Shown: one piece after another, positions 16,259-25,637 of the stretch
Layout of the letters: the number at the start of each line of letters is the position of its first letter
Position numbering within the stretch: the stretch's first letter is position 1
Source: Paenibacillus polysaccharolyticus
GTDB taxonomy: Bacteria > Bacillota > Bacilli > Paenibacillales > Paenibacillaceae
DNA length: 64,000 bases
Assembly (NCBI RefSeq): GCF_900102085.1
Contig: NZ_FMVM01000003.1
Span: 248,001-312,000 of the forward strand
Direction of reading: 5' to 3'
The notes under the pieces: model-generated
The model's database searches: none
The model's input: the letters and a program-made list of their open reading frames with translations, nothing else
What the model was told of the DNA's origin: nothing
Made by a program: the position numbers and the translations under genes

Positions 16259-19200
16259 CTAATACAGCTGTTCCATCAATCTCGCTACTGCAACGGCGCC
16301 TTGCGCACGATTAGCGGTTTGTTTGGGAGCAAATGTGCTATCAGGCAAGCCATTTAGCACACCGAGTTGCGACATGAATACCACAGCGTCTATGGCATAC
16401 TCGGCAATGTCTGCTTGATCTCTGAACTTCATCTGACCGGTGTCTACAGTAGCAGAGTTGTTATTACGTTCTGCTGCTTCCATCGCTCGATGTAACATAA
16501 CACCCATATCCTGTCGGGAGATGTGATCATTCGCACCGAATGTTCCGTCGGCTCTGCCCTGAATAATGTTCATTGCGAGACCTGCGCGAACCGCATCCGC
16601 ATACCATTGATCTGACTTGACATCTGTCGGTAGTTGGGTAGCCGAAGAATCAGTGAGATTTGTTTTGCCAATCCCTTTAACGAGCATCTGTAAAAATTGG
16701 GCACGGGTGAGTTCACCCTGCGGTTCAAAACGTGTGTCACTCATTCCCGCGATGATGCCTTTGCTATAGAGATGTTGAACCTCTTGAATTGCCCAGGCAT
16801 GTTGCTGCAAGTCGGTTAACGGCACTTCAACATTGGTTATAACGTAACTTCCAGGCTTAGACGGCTTGAATGCCATCGTAGCTGTGCTCTGCTCATACTT
16901 CGTATACGTTACAGGATGGAGTTCACCGTTTGTTGAGATGGAGTTGACGACCATGACCGTATGATCTGTTTTGACAGGTTGCACATCGGACAAAAGCACT
17001 TCAACCGTCTTGTCAGCCCACTGGATTGACTTGTTATTGAGAAGCATCTGCACATCAACTACAGGATGATTGCCCATATTGGCTCGCTGGGTATCGTTCA
17101 CTTGCGCAGCTGACCCTTCCGCAACGATAACGTCAAACATAGCTGTGTTCTCGGCAATCGTGAGGGGCAGGGACCGAAGCGGAATCCGAACTGTCGTTTT
17201 GCCTGCAACCACCTCAATAGACTGCACTTCCTCTGAACGAACCCATGAAGAGAGCTGACCTGCTGGTACTTGGAACTTCACTGTTTTGGAACTGTCTGGT
17301 ACATCGGCCACCAGCTTCAATGTACGTTTGCTTGCGTCCATTGATTTCAAAGCCTGAGTAAGCTCAGCCACACTTGGGCGCACCGCATACGCACCATCTC
17401 CTGTTGCTGTTCCTTTTACAGTAATAGAACCACTCGCTGTTTCGCTCCCAGGTTTTGGCTGAGGCGTAACTACCGGATTGTTCGTACTTACTGAAGGTGC
17501 CGATGACCCGGACGGATTACTTGGCTGAGATGGCTGTCCCGTGCCCGGGTTTGTCGTCTGACGTGCCAGTTGCGCAATGGCCTCCTTCAGAAGTTGATCC
17601 ACATGAATTAGCTCTTGTTCTGAAGCTTCAACATCCAGAACAAACTGCCGAGCTTGCTCCAACGCTTTACTGAATACACTCCAGCTCGAAGCCGTGTAAT
17701 CCGTTTGTTTCAATGATTCCGCCGAAGCAACGGTTGATTTCAATACGGTCCTGTCACCCGGAATTGTGCCATATGCCTCAAATTCCATGAATCCAACCCA
17801 TGTCGGGCCAGCTGTAATGGTTACACGAATATAACGCCCCTCTGTGCCCTCGGGGAGAACATGACTTGGGGATGTAGATACGACAACATCACTGGTGGTA
17901 TCCACTACGGTCTTGAAATGCTCATTATCATCGGAGACATCTATTCTGTATTTGATCCCACCGCTCCACATCGACATTTCAAGTTTCCGAAGATTGGCAA
18001 CCTGTCCCAAGTCCACCTTCCACCAAGTATCGTTACCCGGGCCCTGATCCGTTCCCCATGACGTATTTGGATTATCATCAATTGCACCTGACGGGGCGTT
18101 GTCTTTACCGCCTCCATTTCCAGCACTACTATATGCAGTAGCGGTTTTACCCGTGGTCAAGGCTTCTAGTTTAACCAGATTTGTAAAAGCTTGTTTTAAT
18201 GTATCCAGTGCTGCATTTACCTGAGATTGCATCGCATCTGCTTGGTCTCTCACCTGAATAGCAGCCTGTAAAGCTTGCTGTAGAACTGACCAGCTGCGGT
18301 GTGTATATGAAGATTCATTTTCCAGCTGCATGAGCTGAATGTACTGGTGCAGTTCTGTTTTATCCACGTCAGACAAGCCCTTAATGGCTGCTTCGAGACG
18401 CTCTACCGCTTTATTTGCATCAGTCTGAGTAGCTCGTGAGTTAGCCACAACGGATTTTGCATGTTCCAGTGCTTTACTGAATACGCTCCATGTTGCATCC
18501 GACCAGTTATTCCGTTGAATCTTCTCTGCTTCTGCAATTGCCGCTTGAAGTGGCTCCAGTTCTGGTGTAATCACGCCGAGCTGTAACATCACATTTTCCA
18601 AAGATGCTGATGCAGCATCGGTTTCCTCTTGACTCACACCACCTGACGTATACGCTTTGGCGTATACCCCTTTAGCTTCAACAATTGCAGGAGCCAGACT
18701 GCCCCAGCTTTCTGGTGTAAAATCACTTTCTACAAGCGAGTTTGCTCGTGTCAGTGCCGCTGCGAGCTGCTGCCGATCTGTCGGCATCTGTTCCATTCCT
18801 CTTTTGTACACATCGAGTGACCATAACGCTCTTCCTTCATAAGAATGCCCGCCATTCGCTGGATACTCATCGTAATCAAACATGCCCTGGTTCTCCCACG
18901 CATCGCCTTCGGATGCAATCCAGCCTACATCTGCCGGAATCCATGCCGGCTCCCAGTAAAAGAAACCTGCACCGCGATTATTCGGTACATTGGCAATCAA
19001 ATCCATGATGCCAGCGATGGCATCGTATTGACCTTGCACTGTTGCCGGGAATGTGGCTCCACCATGAAAGAGCGCTTGATCCGAACCGATAATATTTCCA
19101 TGCGCGTCCCCGTTTTTATAAGTGAACGGATAAGACGTTTCAGCTATAATGACATCTTTCCCAAAGGCTGCTGAAACTTCGTTCATCGTTTTCTGCACAT

Positions 19201-20683
19201 CGGCAAATGTCCCGTGCCAGAACGGATAATAGGATAGTCCAATGATGTCATAATCGGAGTCCAGTCCTTGTTTTTTCAACTCCTCAAAATACCATTTGAA
19301 TGTCTCTGCCTTGCCACCTTCAGCCAGATGAATCATGATCTTCGCCCGATCAGCTGCATTAACGTTTCCTTCAACTGCGCGAACCCCATTAATTCCCTGC
19401 TTTAGCAAAGCTGCATTTTCCTCAAAATTCACATCGCTGCTTAATCCATTGAGAAGACCACTGTTGATCTCGTTACCAATCTGCACCATATCCGGCATGG
19501 CTCCTGCCTTCTTCAGATCTCCAACGACTTCAACCGTATAATCATACACCGCTTGCTTAAGCTCTTCGAAACTTAACTTTTCCCACGCTTTCGGTCTGAG
19601 CTGTTGACCCGGGTGTGCCCACTCATCGGAGTAATGGAAATCCAGCAGCACCTTTAACCCTTTTTGCTTCGCGCGTACGGCCATGGTGATGACGTCAGCT
19701 TTATCGTTATAGCCGCCTGATTTTTGTGGGTCATTCCACAACCGCAGACGTACATAATTGACACCTCGATCTTTGAGAATATCAAGCAAGTCCCGCTCGG
19801 TGCCGTTGCTATCCAGATACTTCCCACCCTTAGCTTCAATCGCCGTAAGAGTCGAAATATCAACGCCTCTGACATAATCAGAACGATAACCTTGTACAAC
19901 AACCGTCGCTTCAGGCTTTTTCTCAGTTCCATATACCGCACCCGTTACAGAGAATGAACCTGATTTTTCATATTTCGTTGGATCAATGCTGTCCCATGTG
20001 ACAGGAACGAGACCCGACTTATTATTCGTAAAATTGGCTTTGACTTCTGCCGGCAGAACCGGCGCACTTCGTGGAAGTGTGCTCACTTGAACGGAATCAA
20101 AATGGGTAATATTAGCCGGTTCCATGCCCTCCGATTCTCCCCACACTTTAAACTCCAATATTTGTGGCCACGCTCCGCCCTCTTTATAAAAGGCTATGTT
20201 GAGCTTAATGTATCGTACATTATTTTGTTGAAATGTCAGATCAGCAATCTGTTTCGCATCTGCATTATCACTTTGATCCGTAACGGTAGACCAATGCTGC
20301 TGGTCAGCAGACGTTTCAACCGTATACTTCACTACTGTACTGTCTCTCCATGTTATTTCCGCTCCGGATAGATTGTACGTTTCACCCAGATCTATGATGA
20401 CCCACTCCGGTTTTTCAGCAGTTACTCCCGTTTCTGTACTCCAATAGGTGCTCGCATCCCCATCTACCAGATGCGTTTTATCGCCTCCCCATCTTTTTTC
20501 ATCCGAACTCACCGTTACCGTTTTGTTCAGCGCGATATTATTTTTTGCCGCCTCTGCGGGCCTGGCGATCAGACCCAGATCACAGAATAACAACAACAAA
20601 ACAAGACAGCCGCTTATGTACCTTTTGTTCACCCTTGATCTCCCCTTCTTCTGTTTGTTTATGCTTGGATCAATGAATGTCAT
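16259..20683 (-). CDS. Modular SLH-anchored endo-beta-1,4-galactanase (GH53)
   Basis: This secreted enzyme of about 1474 residues should cleave beta-1,4-galactan side chains of plant pectin at the cell surface. The order is: signal peptide (1-45, ending near PAEAA); F5/8-type C carbohydrate-binding domain (50-185); Ig-like domain (190-265); GH53 catalytic domain (270-625) with acid/base Glu405 in MVQIGNEINSG and nucleophile Glu515 in VIIAETSYPF; three FIVAR-type helical repeats (about 635-860); a second F5/8 C domain (865-990); a fourth FIVAR repeat; a Pro/Ser/Thr linker; a beta domain; and three SLH repeats at the C-terminus that bind pyruvylated wall polymer. I chose the ATG at 20683, four bases after GGGGAGG. 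Confidence 0.93.
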   Translation of the reverse strand: MTFIDPSINKQKKGRSRVNKRYISGCLVLLLLFCDLGLIARPAEAAKNNIALNKTVTVSSDEKRWGGDKTHLVDGDASTYWSTETGVTAEKPEWVIIDLGETYNLSGAEITWRDSTVVKYTVETSADQQHWSTVTDQSDNADAKQIADLTFQQNNVRYIKLNIAFYKEGGAWPQILEFKVWGESEGMEPANITHFDSVQVSTLPRSAPVLPAEVKANFTNNKSGLVPVTWDSIDPTKYEKSGSFSVTGAVYGTEKKPEATVVVQGYRSDYVRGVDISTLTAIEAKGGKYLDSNGTERDLLDILKDRGVNYVRLRLWNDPQKSGGYNDKADVITMAVRAKQKGLKVLLDFHYSDEWAHPGQQLRPKAWEKLSFEELKQAVYDYTVEVVGDLKKAGAMPDMVQIGNEINSGLLNGLSSDVNFEENAALLKQGINGVRAVEGNVNAADRAKIMIHLAEGGKAETFKWYFEELKKQGLDSDYDIIGLSYYPFWHGTFADVQKTMNEVSAAFGKDVIIAETSYPFTYKNGDAHGNIIGSDQALFHGGATFPATVQGQYDAIAGIMDLIANVPNNRGAGFFYWEPAWIPADVGWIASEGDAWENQGMFDYDEYPANGGHSYEGRALWSLDVYKRGMEQMPTDRQQLAAALTRANSLVESDFTPESWGSLAPAIVEAKGVYAKAYTSGGVSQEETDAASASLENVMLQLGVITPELEPLQAAIAEAEKIQRNNWSDATWSVFSKALEHAKSVVANSRATQTDANKAVERLEAAIKGLSDVDKTELHQYIQLMQLENESSYTHRSWSVLQQALQAAIQVRDQADAMQSQVNAALDTLKQAFTNLVKLEALTTGKTATAYSSAGNGGGKDNAPSGAIDDNPNTSWGTDQGPGNDTWWKVDLGQVANLRKLEMSMWSGGIKYRIDVSDDNEHFKTVVDTTSDVVVSTSPSHVLPEGTEGRYIRVTITAGPTWVGFMEFEAYGTIPGDRTVLKSTVASAESLKQTDYTASSWSVFSKALEQARQFVLDVEASEQELIHVDQLLKEAIAQLARQTTNPGTGQPSQPSNPSGSSAPSVSTNNPVVTPQPKPGSETASGSITVKGTATGDGAYAVRPSVAELTQALKSMDASKRTLKLVADVPDSSKTVKFQVPAGQLSSWVRSEEVQSIEVVAGKTTVRIPLRSLPLTIAENTAMFDVIVAEGSAAQVNDTQRANMGNHPVVDVQMLLNNKSIQWADKTVEVLLSDVQPVKTDHTVMVVNSISTNGELHPVTYTKYEQSTATMAFKPSKPGSYVITNVEVPLTDLQQHAWAIQEVQHLYSKGIIAGMSDTRFEPQGELTRAQFLQMLVKGIGKTNLTDSSATQLPTDVKSDQWYADAVRAGLAMNIIQGRADGTFGANDHISRQDMGVMLHRAMEAAERNNNSATVDTGQMKFRDQADIAEYAIDAVVFMSQLGVLNGLPDSTFAPKQTANRAQGAVAVARLMEQLY

Positions 20684-20696
20684 GAATCCTCCCCAT

Positions 20697-20710
20697 TGTA
20701 AGCGCTTCAC
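20697..20710 (-). promoter_or_regulatory. Possible CcpA (cre-like) operator
   Basis: On the minus strand GTGAAGCGCTTACA matches 11 of 14 positions of the cre consensus TGWAANCGNTNWCA, including the central AAGCGCTT core. It sits just upstream of the galactanase ribosome site, a position where CcpA could block transcription. Catabolite control of a galactanase would be normal, but the match is imperfect. Confidence 0.4.
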
Positions 20711-20862
20711 GATCCTTAGCAACACGGCATTATGCAAAGGAAACAGCAGTTATTTTAACAATGTCGACTTTTCTAAACATAATCCAGCCTAGCGTAATCC
20801 TTATTTTCCAGCCTCAGGGAGATGAACAGGTGTATTCTTTTTCCGGCAAAAGCTTACCAAAA

Positions 20863-20907
20863 GCAAAAAATCTGTTTGCCCGCCTGGAGGCGGAACACAA
20901 CAGATTT
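20863..20907 (-). terminator. Terminator of the YceI gene
   Basis: The outer stem AAATCTGTT (20868-20876) pairs with AACAGATTT (20899-20907); the inner stem is CCGCC/GGCGG around TGGA. Six Ts follow in the minus direction. It lies 76 bases after the stop at 20984. The rest of the gap up to the galactanase start holds only that gene's leader and no other gene that I can see. Confidence 0.8.
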
Positions 20908-20983
20908 AGTGGCTTACTATATTAAAATCGTTTAATAGAATTGTTTACTAGAATATTTCAATAGAATAGTTTAAATCCATCTA

Positions 20984-21703
20984 TTATTTTGCCAGCTTCA
21001 GCTCAAGACGAACCTGGATGTCATTTTCAGTAGAAAGTACAACCGAGTGTGGATTTTTCATGCCAAAATCTTCGAATGTAACCATCGTTGTGCCGGACAG
21101 CAGCACTTCATTATTTTGATAAGCCGCTTTAGCGTCAAACGTAACTTCCTTTTCAATACCTCTTACGGTAAGTGTGCCTTTCATTTTCAAATCAGCCGTC
21201 TGTCCTTCTGTCCATTCGGAAGGCATACCTTCAAATGAAGTGGCTTTGAATGTTGCTTGCGGATGTTTAGCCATATCGAAGAAGTCTGCACTTTTCACAT
21301 GCTCGTCGCGCTGTCCATTACCGGAATCAATGCCGTTTACCTCGATTGTTCCATCTGCTTTCGACTGGGCCGGGTCATTCACATTAATCGTCCATTTCCC
21401 GCTAACCTGCTCGTCCACAAAATTTACGGTTTCTTGTGAAGTGGTTACTGAGAAATATACTTTCGACCCCTGACTGATATTCCAGTCTCCGTTCAGCTGG
21501 TCTGCTCCAACCTTTTTATTTTCCACTGCTTTGCCCGTGCCGCTATCTGCAGCTGTAGTGGATGCAGCCGCGTTTGCTGGAAGCACCTGTTCAATCTCAA
21601 CATTGTTACCCAAGTAACTATTTGCAAAGTAATAACCGCCCCCACCAATGATGGCTACTGCTGCTACCCCTGTAATAATCCACGTTTTGGCCTTTTTACT
21701 CAT
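20984..21703 (-). CDS. YceI-family lipid-binding-type protein, membrane anchored
   Basis: This protein of about 239 residues has an N-terminal hydrophobic helix (WIITGVAAVAIIGGGGYYFA, 8-27) acting as an anchor or signal, then a YceI lipocalin-like beta barrel (about 65-238). Family landmarks include SKVYFSVTTSQETVNFVDEQ, HVKSADFFDMAKHPQATFKA and LTVRGIEKEVTFDAKA. YceI proteins bind isoprenoid-type lipids in a barrel; the ligand here is unknown. The ATG at 21703 with GGAGGA upstream is preferred over the upstream in-frame start at 21766. It is divergent from the two-component pair, which may regulate it. Confidence 0.88.
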   Translation of the reverse strand: MSKKAKTWIITGVAAVAIIGGGGYYFANSYLGNNVEIEQVLPANAAASTTAADSGTGKAVENKKVGADQLNGDWNISQGSKVYFSVTTSQETVNFVDEQVSGKWTINVNDPAQSKADGTIEVNGIDSGNGQRDEHVKSADFFDMAKHPQATFKATSFEGMPSEWTEGQTADLKMKGTLTVRGIEKEVTFDAKAAYQNNEVLLSGTTMVTFEDFGMKNPHSVVLSTENDIQVRLELKLAK

Positions 21704-21828
21704 CTCTATTATTCCTCCAGTACAGTATGGTTTCGTTACCTCTTGATATGGATAGTAACAGTCCAATGTGTCAGGAAGAAGTCAAGATGAAATTCTTTTT
21801 CATTTTTTTTCAAAATGTGAAAACAGGA

Positions 21829-21857
21829 TTGGCTTTATGTCCCGCCTCATGTAAAAT
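21829..21857 (+). promoter_or_regulatory. Sigma-A promoter of the two-component operon
   Basis: TTGGCT at 21829-21834, a 17-base spacer and TAAAAT at 21852-21857 precede the response-regulator start by about 40 bases. Confidence 0.6.
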
Positions 21858-21895
21858 CAGTACACAAGCTTGTCTGTGAAAGGAGAACACCCTGT

Positions 21896-22582
21896 TTGAA
21901 ATCTGTACTCATCGTAGAGGATGAGCAAGCAATCGCACGCGTTCTGGCTGCTTATCTGAGAAAAGCTGAATTTGAAGTTCATCATGCAGCGGATGGCAAG
22001 ACTGCTTTAACCCTTTTTGATTCCGAAAATCCTTCTATCGTATTACTCGATGTTATGCTACCCGGAATGGATGGATGGGATCTGTTACGAATTATTCGGG
22101 AAAAGAGTGCTTGTCCCGTCATTATGTTAACTGCACTGGACGATATTACAGATCGGCTTAACGGTCTGAATGCTGGTGCTGACGATTATATGAGCAAACC
22201 GTTTGTACCTGAAGAAGTGGTTGCACGCGTGAACGCTGTACTGCGGCGGAACCCGCACTGGACTTCCGGAGGGCAGGACAAGCGTTCTTTTGGCAATCTG
22301 GTCATTGACCTTGCGGCTAAGCAAGTGCTACTGAACGGTGCGGAGGTCGCACTTACACCACGTGACCTGTCTCTACTGATTTTTCTATCCGAGTATCCCA
22401 ACCGCACATTCACTAGAGATCATCTGATTGAACAAGTCTGGGGACTCGATTATGAAGGCAGTGATCGTGCTGTAGATCTATCGATCAAACGACTGCGTCA
22501 GGCACTCTCTCACTGGACAACAGACACAGGAGAAATCCGGACGTTGCGAGGAATGGGGTATCAATTTTGGATCGCCAACTAA
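21896..22582 (+). CDS. OmpR-family response regulator
   Basis: The 228 residues form a receiver domain (1-115) and an OmpR winged helix (about 130-226). Visible residues are the acidic pocket (VEDE), phospho-acceptor Asp52 in VLLDVMLPGMDG, the switch Thr in VIMLTALDD and the Lys of MSKPF. The DNA-binding end has VWGLDYEGSDRAVDLSIKRL. It starts with TTG, preceded by AAAGGAGA at good spacing. The gene overlaps the kinase gene by 16 bases. Targets are unknown; the divergent YceI gene is a candidate. Confidence 0.93.
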   Translation: MKSVLIVEDEQAIARVLAAYLRKAEFEVHHAADGKTALTLFDSENPSIVLLDVMLPGMDGWDLLRIIREKSACPVIMLTALDDITDRLNGLNAGADDYMSKPFVPEEVVARVNAVLRRNPHWTSGGQDKRSFGNLVIDLAAKQVLLNGAEVALTPRDLSLLIFLSEYPNRTFTRDHLIEQVWGLDYEGSDRAVDLSIKRLRQALSHWTTDTGEIRTLRGMGYQFWIAN

Positions 22583-24045
22583 CATCAACCAAACCCAAAC
22601 GAACAACATCTATTTTGTCACATTGGACACTACGTTACTTTCTGATTTTATGTATCGGCTTCTCCGTGATTGCCGCGGGTGCGCTGTACTGGATACGAAC
22701 AACATCGATTGAGAAAAGTTTGAAAACGGCTGAGCTACTCGGTTGGGAGATTGCTGATCGAGTAGCAGTGAAGGATCATAAGCTTCAGGTACCACCTGAT
22801 CTGAATACGATCGTAAGCAGCCGGGAGAAGCTGTTTAATACCGATAACTATTTTTGCGTCATGGTGCTCGACAATAACAACAAACTGATTTTCTCCCAGC
22901 CAAAAATGCAACAAGAGGATGTTTATTACCGACTGTCCGATGATTTTCTTGAACCGCGTAACAGCAAGTATGCTGGTGTAACGGTAGATATTGCTGACGG
23001 GAATCAAACGATTGGCAAAGTATGGGTCATGCAATCCAAACAATCTATCACCTTCGGTCCTGAAACGGTCTGGCTCGTCGCATTGATTTTTGGAGGCCTT
23101 ATTCTCTGCGGCTGGTTCACGATTTATCTCCTGTCGAGCAAACTATCTAGACCGATTCGTCAGGTCGCTTACGCGGCAGAACAGATCCGCGGTGGAAATT
23201 ATGATGTAAACCTAGATATTAAAACACGTGAACGGGAAATGAACGAACTTGTAGGTTCTTTTGGGGATATGGCAACCCGTCTGCGTCAACTCGAAGAATG
23301 GCGTGCACTCTCTCTCGCAGGCGTTAGTCATGAGCTCAAAACGCCTGTCACCTCGATCAAAGGATTGGTGATGGCTGTTCGCGATGATGTCGTCAGTCCG
23401 CAGGAAGGCAAAGAGTTTCTGGATATTGCTCTGAAAGAATCAGAACGCATGGAACGAATGATTGCGGATCTGCTGGATTATAATGCCATGACCGCTGGAA
23501 GTGTTGCTGTTCGTAAGGAACGTACCGACCTGAAGTTGCTTGTAGGTGAGATCATTTACCAATGGAAAATTGCCTATGAAGAACACATGCCAGAAGTTCA
23601 GCTTCATGCGCCGTCAGACGCATTATACGTGATGGGTGATGCACTCCGGATCCAACAGATTATTGTAAATTTGCTTAACAATGGACTGCATGCCACAATA
23701 CCTGGCCAACAAGCCCTCTTCCAGATGCATTTAAGCGTAGAGGAAGACATGTTACATGTCGATGTGCAGGACAACGGCACGGGAATTTCCATAGAGGATC
23801 AGCGTAACATATTCGAACGATTCTATCGGGGAGAGTTGAAAAAACGCCGTAATCGTGGCTTGGGTCTCGGTTTAACATACAGCCGTCTTCTTGCACAGGA
23901 GCAAGGTGGTACGTTAACCCTCGTTTCCAGCAGTCCAGATGGAAGTACGTTTAGATTAAGCTTGCCACGCTGGATTGCTCAGCAGGAAACATCTATTCCA
24001 GAGAAAACCTATCGTTCACCTGTCAAAGCCAAATCAGCATTGTAA
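22567..24045 (+). CDS. Membrane sensor histidine kinase
   Basis: The 492 residues contain TM1 (22-43), an extracellular sensor region of about 120 residues, TM2 (168-190), a HAMP linker, a HisKA dimer domain with His255 in LAGVSHELKTPVTS, and an HATPase_c domain with N, G1 and G2 boxes (NLLNNGLHAT, DVQDNGTGIS, GLGLGLTYSRLL). It partners the OmpR-type regulator encoded just upstream and overlapping by 16 bases. The TTG start at 22567 follows GGAATGGGG; a later TTG is possible. The signal is unknown. Confidence 0.93.
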   Translation: MDRQLTSTKPKRTTSILSHWTLRYFLILCIGFSVIAAGALYWIRTTSIEKSLKTAELLGWEIADRVAVKDHKLQVPPDLNTIVSSREKLFNTDNYFCVMVLDNNNKLIFSQPKMQQEDVYYRLSDDFLEPRNSKYAGVTVDIADGNQTIGKVWVMQSKQSITFGPETVWLVALIFGGLILCGWFTIYLLSSKLSRPIRQVAYAAEQIRGGNYDVNLDIKTREREMNELVGSFGDMATRLRQLEEWRALSLAGVSHELKTPVTSIKGLVMAVRDDVVSPQEGKEFLDIALKESERMERMIADLLDYNAMTAGSVAVRKERTDLKLLVGEIIYQWKIAYEEHMPEVQLHAPSDALYVMGDALRIQQIIVNLLNNGLHATIPGQQALFQMHLSVEEDMLHVDVQDNGTGISIEDQRNIFERFYRGELKKRRNRGLGLGLTYSRLLAQEQGGTLTLVSSSPDGSTFRLSLPRWIAQQETSIPEKTYRSPVKAKSAL

Positions 24046-24046
24046 T

Positions 24047-24090
24047 AAAAAGGCCCGGTATTCCTTAAAAAAAGAAAGCCGGGCTTTCAT
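24047..24090. terminator. Bidirectional terminator between kinase and AAA genes
   Basis: AAAGGCCCGG (24049-24058) pairs with CCGGGCTTT (24079-24087) with one bulged base. A-rich and T-rich flanks serve the two convergent genes. Confidence 0.75.
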
Positions 24091-24116
24091 TATTCGCCGA
24101 GGTACTGACTTCACCT

Positions 24117-24929
24117 CTACCCTTGTAGCACTCGGGGTCTGTATTCCTCGTAAGCATCAGAGATCAACTGCCTGTGCAGAGCACTGTTTCCAATAATAGC
24201 TTTACGCTTTGCTTTTAACACAATCTGCTCCACATCAGCATAGCTGCAGCCAGCCAGACGTTCACAGATATAATCCTCCAGCCTGTGCTCCTGTTCAAAC
24301 GTTCCAACCAGTTTGCTAATATACAGTCTGCGGCTATCTTCATCTGGCATCGCGTACGTCATCTTGGTATCAAATCGGCGCCAGATCGCATGATCAAGCT
24401 GTGTCTCCAGATTCGTGGCAGCAATCAGAATGCTGTCCCCTTCGAATTCATCCAAACATTGCAAAAGGGTATTCACCACCCTGGCCATCTCTTTTACCTC
24501 GTCGTTACTTTCCCTTGTCCGGCCAATGGCATCAAATTCATCAAGAAACAATACGCAAGGATTAAGGCGAGCATATTCAAACAACTTGCGTACGTTACTT
24601 CCCGTTTCTCCCAAGTGACTGTGAATAAGGGCATCCAGCCTGACCAGTACAAGAGGCAGTTCCAATCTCTGAGCCAGATATGACGCGGTTAACGTTTTCC
24701 CTGTGCCGGGAGGGCCAAACATGACCATTTTATTAGGGATGGATACATCATGTTCCCTGAACTTTTCTTTCATGCCCAGAATGGTAATGAACTCTTCGAC
24801 AATGCGTTCATTTTCCTCCGAGAAGACAATATGTTGTGCTTTTCGTTTACATTCCTTCGGCGTGTAGAATGCCGCCATATCGATTCCTTTTGCACGAGGG
24901 ATGCGGTTTGCGTGATTCATTTTACTCAT
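24117..24929 (-). CDS. Orphan AAA-family ATPase
   Basis: The protein (about 270 residues) is a single AAA+ domain of the FtsH/Vps4-like type. In numbering from the upstream TTG at 24950: Walker A GPPGTGKT (79-86), pore-like segment LIHSHLGETGSNVRK, Walker B LFLDEFD, sensor 1 AATN and arginine finger WRRFD. There is no protease or substrate domain and no membrane segment. Related stand-alone AAA proteins often sit beside an effector such as a protease, but none is adjacent here: the neighbours are a sensor kinase and a DUF1540 gene. I chose the ATG at 24929 with AAGGAG upstream. The client and role are unknown. Confidence 0.87.
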   Translation of the reverse strand: MSKMNHANRIPRAKGIDMAAFYTPKECKRKAQHIVFSEENERIVEEFITILGMKEKFREHDVSIPNKMVMFGPPGTGKTLTASYLAQRLELPLVLVRLDALIHSHLGETGSNVRKLFEYARLNPCVLFLDEFDAIGRTRESNDEVKEMARVVNTLLQCLDEFEGDSILIAATNLETQLDHAIWRRFDTKMTYAMPDEDSRRLYISKLVGTFEQEHRLEDYICERLAGCSYADVEQIVLKAKRKAIIGNSALHRQLISDAYEEYRPRVLQG

Positions 24930-25291
24930 GTGTATATGTAGCTCCTTCAAAAAAGATAGTCATTCGTATCGTCGTTATTTATTGTTAAAGATTTTGTTGT
25001 TGCGGACTGCTTGCTAATTAATCGTAATTTTTACTATTAAATAATAACATACAGATGCCTCTTTGCAAAGATCAGACTCCTGATCTGCATCCGTATGTCT
25101 ACTGAGCCGCCATTCAGTTGCATGGGAAAGCAAAATTTGCTATTCTGAAAGTGCATCGTTGTGTATAACACAAAAAAGCCCTCCAAATTCATGAGAGCGT
25201 AAAAATTGTTCCAGATTCTCAAGCGGCAACTTGCGAATCCGGATCTTTATACCAACGAATGTAAATCCAACTAAAAGTGAGGTTAACAATC
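24930..25291. other. AT-rich gene-free gap with a compound hairpin
   Basis: No convincing coding sequence is present. The notable content is a compound inverted repeat at 25048-25097: outer arms CATACAGATGC and GCATCCGTATG match at 10 of 11 positions, and an inner stem AGATCAG/CTGATCT has a four-base loop. No T-run follows, so it is not a standard terminator. The gap must also hold the divergent promoters of the AAA and DUF1540 genes, which I could not place with confidence. Confidence 0.5.
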
Positions 25292-25444
25292 ATGGCAAAA
25301 GACGTATTGTGTGAAGTGAACTCCTGTCGTCACTGGGCTCAAGAAAACAAATGTAATGCTTCTTCCATCTATATCGTGAGCCATGCTTCCAAAGAAGCAA
25401 GCGAGTCTGCTGAAACAGACTGCAAAACGTTTGAAGTTAAATAA
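25292..25444 (+). CDS. DUF1540 small cysteine protein
   Basis: This 50-residue protein was found from its own ribosome site (GAGG before ATG) and family pattern. Four cysteines at 7, 12, 21 and 44 are spaced as in DUF1540 (VLCEVNSCRHWAQENKCNAS and a C-terminal DCKTF), probably binding a metal such as zinc. In Bacillota many DUF1540 proteins are made during sporulation, but no function is established. It is monocistronic, with a terminator 19 bases after the stop. Confidence 0.85.
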   Translation: MAKDVLCEVNSCRHWAQENKCNASSIYIVSHASKEASESAETDCKTFEVK

Positions 25445-25462
25445 AAAGATCTGTTTCATTCC

Positions 25463-25487
25463 AAGGAGCCCACTCGGGTTCCTTTTT
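25463..25487 (+). terminator. Terminator of the DUF1540 gene
   Basis: AAGGAGCCC (25463-25471) pairs with GGGTTCCTT (25476-25484) with one G-T pair and a short loop, followed by a T-run. Confidence 0.8.
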
Positions 25488-25508
25488 CTTTGTTTATTGT
25501 AGCAAGAA

Positions 25509-25523
25509 TGATAATTATTATCA
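25509..25523 (+). promoter_or_regulatory. Perfect Fur box upstream of HpaB-type gene
   Basis: TGATAATTATTATCA is an exact 7-1-7 match to the Bacillus Fur consensus. It lies 115 bases before the ATG of the hydroxylase gene and just after the DUF1540 terminator, so it most likely controls the hydroxylase. Confidence 0.85.
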
Positions 25524-25637
25524 AGCCCTCGATGCAAATTTTTCACCCCATGGTCCGTAGCACATTAGACAACAGCTTCACGTAGTATAGGATAGAAATA
25601 AATGTGCTCATGAACCATGACCAAGAGGTGAAGAACT

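Noticed and set aside
25037..25222. 61-codon minus-strand frame in the gap before the DUF1540 gene
   Set aside because: No ribosome site, no recognisable domain, and it overlaps the compound hairpin.
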